Below are positions 1 through 6,254 of a stretch of DNA of 45,863 nucleotides, piece by piece (positions within the stretch are counted from its first letter, which is position 1; each line of letters opens with the position of its first letter). This DNA comes from Bacteroidales bacterium UBA6828 (GTDB lineage: Bacteria; Bacteroidota; Bacteroidia; Bacteroidales; Paludibacteraceae). The position numbers were made by a program, and so were the translations under genes. The notes under the pieces are model-generated. The model did not search any database and was not told the origin of the DNA. It was given only the letters and a program-made list of their open reading frames with translations. The stretch spans positions 11,192-57,054 of the forward strand of contig DKEG01000062.1 of assembly GCA_002452095.1 (NCBI GenBank). Direction: 5' to 3'.

Positions 1-246
1 TTTGAGTGATATACACAACAGTATCGCGGGTGTGGCGTTGCCTCGTCCTGTTGTTTTAGATTGCAAAGTTACAAAATTTGAGTGATATACACAACGTAGC
101 AACCAAGGTAGGTCAGTGCCGTGTGTTGTTTTAGATTGCAAAGTTACAAAATTTGAGTGATATACACAACTTATGGTTCTGCTGCTTCTGGGCTTGGTTC
201 GTTGTTTTAGATTGCAAAGTTACAAAATTTGAGTGATATACACAAC
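1..246. CRISPR. CRISPR array, type II-C-like, truncated by window edge
   Basis: Three complete identical 46-bp repeats lie at 50-95, 125-170 and 201-246, and the last 19 bp of a fourth at 1-19. They are separated by unrelated spacers of 30, 29 and 30 bp (20-49, 96-124, 171-200). Repeat ends are inverted (GTTGT ... ACAAC). Long 46-47-bp repeats with ~30-bp spacers are typical of Bacteroidota type II-C (Cas9) arrays. On the minus strand the repeat begins GTTGTG and holds a TAACTTTG promoter element, so I infer minus-strand (leftward) transcription. No cas9, cas1, cas2 or tracrRNA anti-repeat is visible here; they may lie left of the window. The repeat is not the obvious partner of the type III-A genes at the other end. 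Confidence 0.95.
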
Positions 247-271
247 TGCGCTTGCTCAGCAAGCAAACCAA

Positions 272-424
272 CACGACAAGTGTAGGTGGTCTCTTTTTTG
301 ATGTTGCTTTTTGTGAAATTATACCATAGGAGATCGGGGACGCGGACGCCCCCGTCCGCGGTCAAGTCGTCAGACTTGTTTGTTTTTTCGCTGTTTCTTA
401 AACTTGTTGGACAGCCTCGTCCCT
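272..424. repeat. Dispersed intergenic repeat, copy 1
   Basis: This stretch between the array and rsmD shares a core (335-390) with 22504-22558. The core has two hairpins: CGCGGAC/GTCCGCG, then CAAGTC-GTCA-GACTTG. The outer parts also correspond: ACAAGTGTAGG near the start and a GGACAGCCTC-like end. It explains why short reading frames in both copies translate to a similar peptide. The rest of 247-539 shows nothing I recognise. It could be a non-autonomous mobile repeat or a structured transcript end. Confidence 0.6.
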
Positions 425-539
425 CCATTTATTTTACATCACTGCAATAACTTTTTAGAAAGATATTTTTGTGAATAATTTTCTGATAATATAGTGTAGC
501 CATCCATTTCAGAATGGTGCCATGATAGCGCATATTCGG

Positions 540-1070
540 TTATTTGAAAAACGTAAAATTCACACTGCCATAACTGCGATGGGAGTCGAAATGTGGGTGG
601 GTGGAAAAGTTATAGTCTTTGCCGTGCTCCAAGACAAAGAGACCATCCGGACGCAAGAGATTCTTCTCAAAGATTAAATTGGGTAGGGTAGGCAATGCTT
701 CCAAAGCATAAGGCGGGTCGGCAAAGATAAAATCGAACTGCAGATGACACGCATTGATATACTTGAATACATCACCGCGTATGACGGTCAGGTTGCGTAT
801 CCCTAATTGCTTACAAGCCGAGATGATAAAATTTTGCTGCGTGTGTGCCAATTCTACTGCTGTAACTTCACGTGCCCCGCGGCTGACAAACTCCAGTCCG
901 ATACCGCCTGTGCCGGCAAAGAGGTCAAGCATCTCGCAGTCCTCAAAATCAATACGATTGTTGAGAAGATTGAACAGGCTCTCTTTGGCAAAGTCGGTGG
1001 TAGGACGTGCGGTTATATTTTTAGGGGGCGCCAATCGACGCCCCCTAAATGTTCCGGATATGATTCGCAT
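540..1070 (-). CDS. rsmD: 16S rRNA (guanine(966)-N(2))-methyltransferase RsmD
   Basis: RsmD methylates G966 (E. coli numbering) of 16S rRNA in the assembling 30S subunit, using S-adenosylmethionine. The 177-residue protein opens with the family's MRIISGTFRGRRL segment. It has the SAM-binding loop LDLFAGTGGIGLE near residue 47 and the catalytic FADPPY (N/D-PPY) near residue 116. I start at the Met before RIISG (1068-1070); nine further in-frame residues upstream (MSIIVHSSL) are not family-like. Length is normal. A run of heptamer repeats lies just upstream, and the next upstream gene points the same way. Identification is secure. Confidence 0.95.
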   Translation of the reverse strand: MRIISGTFRGRRLAPPKNITARPTTDFAKESLFNLLNNRIDFEDCEMLDLFAGTGGIGLEFVSRGAREVTAVELAHTQQNFIISACKQLGIRNLTVIRGDVFKYINACHLQFDFIFADPPYALEALPTLPNLIFEKNLLRPDGLFVLEHGKDYNFSTHPHFDSHRSYGSVNFTFFK

Positions 1071-1074
1071 AAGT

Positions 1075-1150
1075 GAACTATGAACAATAATGGACAAAGA
1101 ATAAAGGATGATAATGTTAACAATTCATCATTCCTAATTCTTAATTCAAT
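1075..1150. repeat. 7-bp-period degenerate tandem repeat
   Basis: The gap between rsmD and the next gene is built from 7-bp steps. The clearest part is 1123-1150: ATTCATC, ATTCCTA, ATTCTTA, ATTCAAT. Preceding steps (GAACTAT, GAACAAT, AATGGAC, AAAGAAT, AAAGGAT) keep the same spacing. Similar heptamer runs occur at 3535, 4163, 5199 and 21820. Confidence 0.6.
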
Positions 1151-1157
1151 TAACAGG

Positions 1158-1916
1158 TTATTCCCAGTTGCCGGCGTTGTTGTTCGGTGCATCCACGCTA
1201 CCTACTTTCAAGCCGGGGTAGTGTTCCAGTTTCTGCTCCTTGTCTATAAGGTTCACCAACTCTTGCTGGTTCAAGTCGCCCAAATAGGTGTTGAACGGGG
1301 CGCGTGCCTCAAACAGCGGAACACGGATACCCTGGCTGGTTGTGTAATTGTTGTTCACCTCAATCTCGAATTTCGTCTTGTTGGTGTAGGGGATATAGAT
1401 GATGTCCCCGATGGTGTTTTCGTCATATTCGCCTTTGTAGAGACTCTGAATCAGGTTGCTCTCAATGGTATCACGACGGAAACCGCTCAAGCCGTTCTCA
1501 ATAACTTCTTTATCGTTAGCCCATATGTAGGCGTAGAGGTCTGTATCGTTGGCGAAATCCTGTTTTTTGAGTGCCTTTTTCTTGGCTGTCTCAATGATTT
1601 TAGCGGCTTTTTGCTCGGTAAGACCTGCTTCGAGTTGTTTGTCGGTAAGGCTTCCCTCCTTCATCACCTCTTTCTTTTTAGCGGTCTTAAGGAATAGAAT
1701 CAGACTATCGGCATCAGCCATATAGCGACCGTTCTGGCGGTTGAACTCCACCTCGGCAGTACGCAAACTAATCAAATTCTTCACCACAGCCACCTCGCGG
1801 GCAGTACGTGTATCCTCAAACTGAATCGGGGTAACAACGCTCATTACGCAGAAATAAGCCATTGCGACTGCTGCGATGCTGAGCAAAGTAATCATAATTG
1901 CTTTTGTTGCTTTCAT
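1158..1916 (-). CDS. Membrane-anchored protein of unknown function
   Basis: A 252-residue protein I do not recognise. I chose the start at 1914-1916 (MKATKAIMITLL) because it puts an N-terminal hydrophobic segment (about residues 7-30) directly after two lysines. That segment is a signal anchor or uncleaved signal, so the rest probably lies in the periplasm. The middle is charged and probably helical (about residues 65-120, rich in Lys, Glu and Ala). The C-terminal half is mixed, with several Asn/Tyr-rich stretches. A consensus promoter (1980-2011, minus strand) lies 64 bp upstream, back to back with the promoter of the synthetase gene. rsmD follows on the same strand. Confidence 0.75.
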   Translation of the reverse strand: MKATKAIMITLLSIAAVAMAYFCVMSVVTPIQFEDTRTAREVAVVKNLISLRTAEVEFNRQNGRYMADADSLILFLKTAKKKEVMKEGSLTDKQLEAGLTEQKAAKIIETAKKKALKKQDFANDTDLYAYIWANDKEVIENGLSGFRRDTIESNLIQSLYKGEYDENTIGDIIYIPYTNKTKFEIEVNNNYTTSQGIRVPLFEARAPFNTYLGDLNQQELVNLIDKEQKLEHYPGLKVGSVDAPNNNAGNWE

Positions 1917-1979
1917 CTTATCTGGTATAATTTTTGTATTTCTTAATCTGGGTGCGTATTCATCGCACAAAAACTGCCG

Positions 1980-2011
1980 CAAAGTTACGCTTTTTTTTTT
2001 ATATGTGCAAA
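1980..2011 (-). promoter_or_regulatory. Bacteroidota promoter, minus strand
   Basis: Minus strand: TTTG at 2011-2008, 20 bp, then TAACTTTG at 1987-1980. This is the phylum's -33/-7 consensus. It would drive the unknown gene at 1158-1916 and sits back to back with the plus-strand promoter at 2020. Confidence 0.75.
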
Positions 2012-2019
2012 AAAAAGCG

Positions 2020-2027
2020 TATTTTTG
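2020..2027 (+). promoter_or_regulatory. Bacteroidota -7 element, plus strand
   Basis: TATTTTTG (TAnnTTTG) lies 32 bp before the ATG of the synthetase gene; a T-run occupies the -33 position. A purine-rich site (AGAGGAG, about 2044-2050) precedes the ATG at 2060, one of the few good Shine-Dalgarno-like sites here. Confidence 0.65.
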
Positions 2028-2059
2028 CCACTGAATTTCAGTAGAGAGGAGAACGCATT

Positions 2060-3499
2060 ATGGAAGACAGCAATAAAGTGCTATTTCAAATACTCACGGA
2101 GCGTTTGGAATTGCTGCGTCAGTTGGACAAAGAGGGTGATACCGACCGCCGCCGCCATGTGGCGAAAGAGACTCAGATGCTCCACGCCCCCCTGGCACAC
2201 CGCTTGGGCTTGTACCAGATCAAGACCGAGATGGAGGACCTCGCGCTCAAGTTCACCGACTACAAGACCTATAAATACATTGCGCATGCGCTGAACGCCA
2301 AAAAGTCGGAGCGTGATGCCTATATTGCCCGCTTTATCGCCCCGCTGGAGCAGAAACTCACTGAGGCGGGCTTTGTCTTCACTATCAAAGGACGCCCCAA
2401 ATCCATCCACTCTATTTATCATAAGATGCAGGCGCAGAACTGCGATGTGGATCGGATATACGACCTCTTTGCCATACGTATCATTCTTGACTCGCCTGCC
2501 GACCGCGAGAAACAGGACTGTTGGCAGGTCTATTCGCTCATTACCGATATTTTCCAACCCAACCCCAAGCGTTTGCGCGACTGGCTCTCCGTCCCCAAGG
2601 AGAACGGTTATGAGAGCCTGCATACCACGGTGCTCGGTCCCGACGACCGCTGGGTGGAGGTGCAGATACGTACCAAACGTATGGACGAGGTGGCGGAAAA
2701 AGGTGTGGCGGCACATTGGGCATACAAGGGCGTGAAAGGCAATATACTCGCCAACAAGCAGTATGTCTATGTCTTTACTCCTACCGGCGACCTGCGCCGT
2801 CTGCCCGCCGAGGCTACGGTGCTCGACTTTGCCTACAGTATCCATTCCGATGTGGGCAATCACTGCGTGGGTGGGCGTATCCGCAACCAGAACGTGTCTA
2901 TCAGGCAGAAATTGCAGAACGGCGACCAAATAGAAATTCTCACCTCGCCCAACCAGAAACCGAATGCCGACTGGCTCAATTTCGTTACTTCCACCAAGGC
3001 GAAAAACAAGATCCGTCAGTCGCTCAAAGAAATTGAGTACAAGGATGCCGCCGAGGGAAAAGAACTGCTCGAAAGGCGTTTTCACAACTGGAAACTGGAA
3101 TATACCGAGGCGGACATCTCGCGTCTGGCGAACAAACTCGGCTACAAGGCGGTAAGCGACCTATACCAGTCCATTGCGCAAGGCAAAGAGGATATTCTGC
3201 AACTGCGTGACGTGTTCCTTTCGTTAGATGCATTGACTGCACCGCACCATACGGAACCGAAACCCGAGTATGTGCCCAAAGACCGGCAGTCGGGCTTGGC
3301 GATAGAGGTGGATATGAATGTCAAGAATGTGGATTACCACTTGTCCAAGTGCTGCAATCCGCAACCGGGCGATCCGATTTTCGGTTTCATCAGCGTTACG
3401 AAGGGCATACGTATCCACCGCTGCGACTGCCCCAATGCGGACAATATCCGTGAGCGGTACCCCTACCGTATGATTCCCGCCCGCTGGGCAAAGAAATAA
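2060..3499 (+). CDS. RelA/SpoT-family (p)ppGpp synthetase lacking HD hydrolase and ACT domains
   Basis: The family makes and usually also degrades the alarmone (p)ppGpp. This 479-residue protein has the synthetase domain (about 40-230) with its key motifs: PLAHRLGLY, GRPKSIHSIYHKM, IYDLFAIRI, ENGYESLHT and VEVQIRT. Then come a TGS domain (about 240-300, YVYVFTPTGDLRRLP), a helical region and the conserved-cysteine motif KCCNPQPGD (about 432). Full-length family members have about 730 residues. Here the N-terminal HD hydrolase is absent: only its last helix seems to remain (ILTERLELLRQL where ADRLHNMRTL is expected). The chain also stops just after the cysteine region, without the ACT domain. 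The divergent gene upstream leaves no room for a missing exon. I infer a synthetase-only enzyme; activity is untested. Confidence 0.85.
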   Translation: MEDSNKVLFQILTERLELLRQLDKEGDTDRRRHVAKETQMLHAPLAHRLGLYQIKTEMEDLALKFTDYKTYKYIAHALNAKKSERDAYIARFIAPLEQKLTEAGFVFTIKGRPKSIHSIYHKMQAQNCDVDRIYDLFAIRIILDSPADREKQDCWQVYSLITDIFQPNPKRLRDWLSVPKENGYESLHTTVLGPDDRWVEVQIRTKRMDEVAEKGVAAHWAYKGVKGNILANKQYVYVFTPTGDLRRLPAEATVLDFAYSIHSDVGNHCVGGRIRNQNVSIRQKLQNGDQIEILTSPNQKPNADWLNFVTSTKAKNKIRQSLKEIEYKDAAEGKELLERRFHNWKLEYTEADISRLANKLGYKAVSDLYQSIAQGKEDILQLRDVFLSLDALTAPHHTEPKPEYVPKDRQSGLAIEVDMNVKNVDYHLSKCCNPQPGDPIFGFISVTKGIRIHRCDCPNADNIRERYPYRMIPARWAKK

Positions 3500-3534
3500 T
3501 TCTAATTAACAATTAACATATATAGCGGGTGTTT

Positions 3535-3562
3535 GTTCTTGCTTCTTGGTTCTTTGTCTATT
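3535..3562. repeat. 7-bp-period repeat at the 3' end of hemW
   Basis: Four heptamers in a row, GTTCTTG, CTTCTTG, GTTCTTT, GTCTATT, run over the stop codon of hemW (3558). They are related to the heptamers inside hemW (4163) and next to the DUF2130 gene (21820). Confidence 0.55.
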
Positions 3563-4673
3563 CCATCAGGTCTTCTATTATCTGGTTGAGAATATGCAAG
3601 CCCTGCTGGGTGGCGGCTATCCGGTTGTCCTGCGTCAGGCGCAGCAGGTTGCGTCGTATGTATGGAGCAACCAATGTCGGATCGTGCAGGACAGAGCAGG
3701 GAATACCGTCCGCCGTGCGGAGCCCCAGCATAATGCGCTCGTTGTAGCGGTCGGTGGCTGACAGGTGTTCCGTTTCGCGTACCAAGGTATGGTCTTGCAC
3801 ACCTTTGATATAGGTGTCAAGGTCGTCGGGGTTCCAAGAGCGGTCGGTACCGTTGTACGAATGGGCTCCTGCGCCCAAACCGATATAGGGGGTGTCGTTC
3901 CAATAGTTGCTGTTATGCATAGAACGCCTGCCGGGGCGTGCAAAGTTCGATACCTCATAATGCTCAAACCCTGCTTCTTTGAGGCGGTGTGCAATATAGT
4001 CGTACATCTCGTTTTCCGTATCCTCGTCCGTTTCCGCCACTTCGCCCCGGGCTAACATCCCGCTCAGCGGTGTGCCCTCTTCAAAAGTCAGGCAATAGGT
4101 GGATATATGCTGCACACCTAATTGCAGTGCTTCTTCTGCATCTTTCTCCACGACACCCGATGGTCCTTTGTTCTTTGTCCTTTGTTCTTTGTCTATGGGC
4201 AATCCGTATATGATGTCTATGGAGATGTTGTCAAATCCGGCGGCTTGTGCGGTGCGCACTGCCGTGCGGGCTTGCTCTGCCGTGTGCCGTCTGCCGATAC
4301 GGCGGAGCAGAGTGTCGTCAAACGATTGGATGCCGATAGACAGCCGGTTGATACCCATCGTGTGCCACGCAGCGGCTTTCTCGGGTGTTATATCGCCGGG
4401 GTTGCACTCCAATGTGATTTCCCTTGCTTGTGATACCGGCAATACGGCTAACAGCCGTTGCAAGTCGTCGGTCTCCAGCAGACTGGGTGTTCCGCCGCCT
4501 AAGTAGATCGTGTCTATTCTCCCAGCCTGTTGCGCTTCATCGGTGCGGGTGTGCCATTCCTCTATCAAGGCATCTACGTACTCTGTCCGGCGGCCGAGTC
4601 GGGTGGTCGAAAAGAAATCGCAATAGATGCATCTGCTTTTGCAAAACGGGATATGTATGTAGAGTCCTGCCAT
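3558..4673 (-). CDS. hemW: HemW-type radical SAM protein (coproporphyrinogen oxidase-like, heme chaperone)
   Basis: The 371-residue protein starts MAGLYIHIPFCKSRCIYC, with the radical-SAM cluster cysteines C11, C15 and C18 (CxxxCxYC). It carries the family blocks YLGGGTPSLL, LECNPGDI, RLSIGIQSFDD and GLGAGAHSY. HemW proteins are related to oxygen-independent coproporphyrinogen III oxidase but mostly act as heme chaperones; which applies here cannot be told from sequence. I start at 4671-4673 because the cluster motif must sit near the N-terminus. An oddity: between GLP and EEALQLG there is an extra low-complexity piece (DKEQRTKNKGPSG) encoded by a heptamer DNA repeat, still in frame. Confidence 0.9.
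   Translation of the reverse strand: MAGLYIHIPFCKSRCIYCDFFSTTRLGRRTEYVDALIEEWHTRTDEAQQAGRIDTIYLGGGTPSLLETDDLQRLLAVLPVSQAREITLECNPGDITPEKAAAWHTMGINRLSIGIQSFDDTLLRRIGRRHTAEQARTAVRTAQAAGFDNISIDIIYGLPIDKEQRTKNKGPSGVVEKDAEEALQLGVQHISTYCLTFEEGTPLSGMLARGEVAETDEDTENEMYDYIAHRLKEAGFEHYEVSNFARPGRRSMHNSNYWNDTPYIGLGAGAHSYNGTDRSWNPDDLDTYIKGVQDHTLVRETEHLSATDRYNERIMLGLRTADGIPCSVLHDPTLVAPYIRRNLLRLTQDNRIAATQQGLHILNQIIEDLME
4163..4197. repeat. Heptamer tandem repeat inside the hemW coding sequence
   Basis: Five 7-bp units on the plus strand: GTCCTTT, GTTCTTT, GTCCTTT, GTTCTTT, GTCTATG. On the coding (minus) strand they encode DKEQRTKNKG. The same units occur outside genes at 21820-21868. The frame is kept on both sides. 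Confidence 0.8.
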
Positions 4674-4752
4674 AATGGTTCTCTTTGAGATGCAAAGATA
4701 CGCATAAATTTTCATATATCCAACGAAAAATAGTCCTCGATAATGCAATTAA

Positions 4753-4999
4753 CAGTTGCTCTCCGTGCTGTTCGACATCCCCGCCGAGGGCAGGGGCGAG
4801 TTTCTGACCACGGCGCAGATAAGCGATGTGCTGGTACGGGAGCATCAAGCGTCCGATGAGTCTGCAACGGCTGGGAATGATACTGCAGAAGCAGGGGTAC
4901 AAAGCCAAGCGGGTGGGTTCGAGCCGAGGTTGGATAGTATATCAACGAACATCGGAAGAAGTGAAAATCAACAAGATACACTATGCGCAAGCCCAATAA
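4753..4999 (+). pseudogene. C-terminal fragment of a VirE/VapE-like protein, frameshifted
   Basis: Two adjoining frames read like one broken C-terminus. Frame one (from 4753) gives LLSVLFDIPAEGRGEFLTT then AQISDVL. The +1 frame, entered between about 4822 and 4845, gives SIKRPMSLQRLGMILQKQGY, then a GWIVYQR segment and a stop at 4997-4999. This resembles the end of the virulence-associated protein E/DUF3874 helicase-primase proteins carried by Bacteroidota mobile elements. No start codon or N-terminal part remains; an in-frame stop lies at 4750-4752. It is probably the relic of a lost element. The family assignment is from memory of its C-termini. Confidence 0.55.
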
Positions 5000-5099
5000 C
5001 CGACCTGCCGACCAACCAACCTTTTTATAAAATATATACACATACACGCACACACGGGTATATAGAGTTTGGAAAAAGGTTGGTTGGTTGGCGAGGTTG

Positions 5100-5154
5100 G
5101 CGAAATGGGGCGAATAAGACTAATAGGACAAATGGGACAGATAGGAGAGATGGG
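5100..5154. repeat. 9-bp-period tandem repeat
   Basis: Nonamers in register: GCGAATAAG, ACTAATAGG, ACAAATGGG, ACAGATAGG, AGAGATGGG (5110-5154), preceded by GCGAAATGG at 5100. It directly precedes an 11-bp-period repeat. 5000-5099 holds AT-rich and GGTTGGTTGG sequence without recognisable features. Confidence 0.7.
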
Positions 5155-5157
5155 AGG

Positions 5158-5190
5158 TTATCCACAGGGTATCCACAGGACATCCACAGG
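5158..5190. repeat. 11-bp-period tandem repeat (ATCC class), three units
   Basis: Units TTATCCACAGG, GTATCCACAGG and ACATCCACAGG. The first contains TTATCCACA, identical to a DnaA box, but this is most simply explained by the repeat family, whose other members lack it (13946, 20434, 28029). Confidence 0.75.
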
Positions 5191-5198
5191 ACTTTTTA

Positions 5199-5240
5199 AT
5201 TATGAATGATGAATTATGAATGATGAATTATGAATTATGA
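5199..5240. repeat. 7-bp-period tandem repeat
   Basis: Six heptamers: ATTATGA, ATGATGA, ATTATGA, ATGATGA, ATTATGA, ATTATGA. It follows the 9- and 11-bp repeats, so three repeat classes are stacked within 140 bp. Confidence 0.75.
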
Positions 5241-5277
5241 ACAGAGATACTTATTTTGCTCCGCAAACAAAGGGATA

Positions 5278-5309
5278 TTTGTGTATATGCAAAAAAAGTT
5301 GTACCTTTG
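5278..5309 (+). promoter_or_regulatory. Bacteroidota promoter of the 6S-like RNA
   Basis: TTTG at 5278-5281, 20 bp, TACCTTTG at 5302-5309. No plausible coding sequence follows for more than 400 bp, while a long RNA hairpin does. The same promoter, nearly base for base, occurs at 9688-9719. Confidence 0.8.
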
Positions 5310-5315
5310 CCAGTG

Positions 5316-5565
5316 AAAATATAAATCAATGTGTATTTGCCTATGAAGGACGGGCGGTAAGACCGCATAACATATTTTTATTTGCGTTATAAGCCGAACT
5401 TGATTTTCTGAAACTTCGACACTTTTGGAAAATTGTTATATTCAAGCACAAGCCTATGGACGCTCACGCTGCCGGCGTGGGCTTTTGTGCGTAGCATTTG
5501 AATATAACAGGTAGTCGAAGACCTCAGAAAATCAAATCACAAACAAAAGTTTACGCTTTTTTTTT
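5316..5565 (+). ncRNA. ssrS: 6S-like RNA (resembles the Bacteroidales-1 motif)
   Basis: A strong promoter is followed by a long, interrupted hairpin. TTGATTTTCTGA (5400-5411) pairs with 5524-5535, CTTCGAC (5414-5420) with 5514-5520, TTATATTCAA (5436-5445) with 5498-5507, and GCACAAGCC (5446-5454) with GGCTTTTGTGC (5480-5490). Unpaired bubbles lie between the stems, notably 5421-5434 against 5509-5513. It ends in AAAAG-TTTACG-CTTTT plus a T-run (about 5546-5565), a likely terminator. 6S RNA mimics an open promoter and binds RNA polymerase holoenzyme. The Bacteroidales-1 motif, defined by this promoter and a terminator, has been proposed to be the 6S RNA of the order. The exact ends are inferred. 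Confidence 0.7.
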
Positions 5566-5594
5566 GTGTCTGTAGGTGGGGATTACAGCCAATT

Positions 5595-5630
5595 GGACTA
5601 ATAAGGCTAATACGCCCGATAGGGCTTGTT
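5595..5630. repeat. 9-bp-period tandem repeat
   Basis: GGACTAATA, AGGCTAATA, CGCCCGATA, GGGCTTGTT: four units in register between the 6S-like RNA and the next promoter. Related to the nonamers at 5100-5154. Confidence 0.5.
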
Positions 5631-5686
5631 AAGCAACAGATGATCATTGGCTTTCAGGCAGCAATGCAAAAAGGACTAAAAAGGAC

Positions 5687-5718
5687 TTTGTGTGCGTGGG
5701 GCAAAACCGCTACCTTTG
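5687..5718 (+). promoter_or_regulatory. Bacteroidota promoter of the envelope operon
   Basis: TTTG at 5687-5690, 20 bp, TACCTTTG at 5711-5718, then a ~40-bp leader to the ATG at 5766. It serves the three overlapping genes up to 9612. Confidence 0.85.
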
Positions 5719-5765
5719 CACGCAGAAACCAAAATTATAATTATTAACCATAAAAACAAAACAGT

Positions 5766-6254
5766 ATGAAAAAACTATTATTTTTTGTTGCCGTTGCGGT
5801 AATGTGTATCAGTTGTGCGGCTCCGAAAGCCACCACGTATTCGTATGCCGAGTATCGCACTATTTCTCCGTCGCAATCGGTGTTCACTGCCCCCGTGTAT
5901 GCCGATTTGGAGGTGTCTCCCACCCGTATCTCGTATGCCGAGCGTATTGAGAAAGACATCACGAAGATGACTGAAGCCGAAGTGGAGACTATGGTCTCGC
6001 GCGAGAAAGAAACAGTGATTGCCAATGCGGTCCGTACCAACAAAGCCGATGTGCTGGTGGCACCGATTATCAGCGTACAAACCGATGTGCATCATTTTGT
6101 GGTAATCATTGTAGAGGGTTATCCTGCAACATACAAGAATTTCCGCAGTGCCACCGAGGCGGACGGCTGGGTATTGGAGCAGTCAAAACAACAGGCGGGA
6201 AATGAGAAATCAGGGAAACCTGCTTCGCCGTTTGCCAAAATGTTGAAGAAATGA
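5766..6254 (+). CDS. Lipoprotein of unknown function
   Basis: A 162-residue protein with a lipoprotein signal: Lys-Lys, a hydrophobic stretch and the lipobox CISC (Cys 17-18 region), followed by AAPKATTYSY. The mature part is small and polar; a segment KADVLVAPIISVQTD resembles the strand region of small Bacteroidota lipoproteins that read out periplasmic or envelope state, but I cannot assign a family. First gene of a three-gene operon: its TGA overlaps the next ATG (ATGA at 6251-6254), so translation is probably coupled. Confident as a gene, unknown in function. Confidence 0.8.
   Translation: MKKLLFFVAVAVMCISCAAPKATTYSYAEYRTISPSQSVFTAPVYADLEVSPTRISYAERIEKDITKMTEAEVETMVSREKETVIANAVRTNKADVLVAPIISVQTDVHHFVVIIVEGYPATYKNFRSATEADGWVLEQSKQQAGNEKSGKPASPFAKMLKK

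Noticed and set aside
207..428. Minus-strand reading frame of 73 codons over the CRISPR end and a repeat
   Set aside because: It covers CRISPR repeat and dispersed-repeat DNA; similarity to a frame at 22396-22608 is explained by the shared repeat.
5158..5166. TTATCCACA as a DnaA box or replication origin
   Set aside because: One exact box within an 11-bp repeat family; no dnaA, dnaN or further boxes nearby.
4756..5199. Plus-strand reading frame of 147 codons
   Set aside because: The protein-like start belongs to a broken VirE-type fragment; after about 4840 it is out of frame and runs into repeats.
5316..5565. tmRNA or RNase P RNA for the structured region
   Set aside because: No tRNA-like ends, tag sequence or RNase P core; one long bubbled hairpin fits 6S better.
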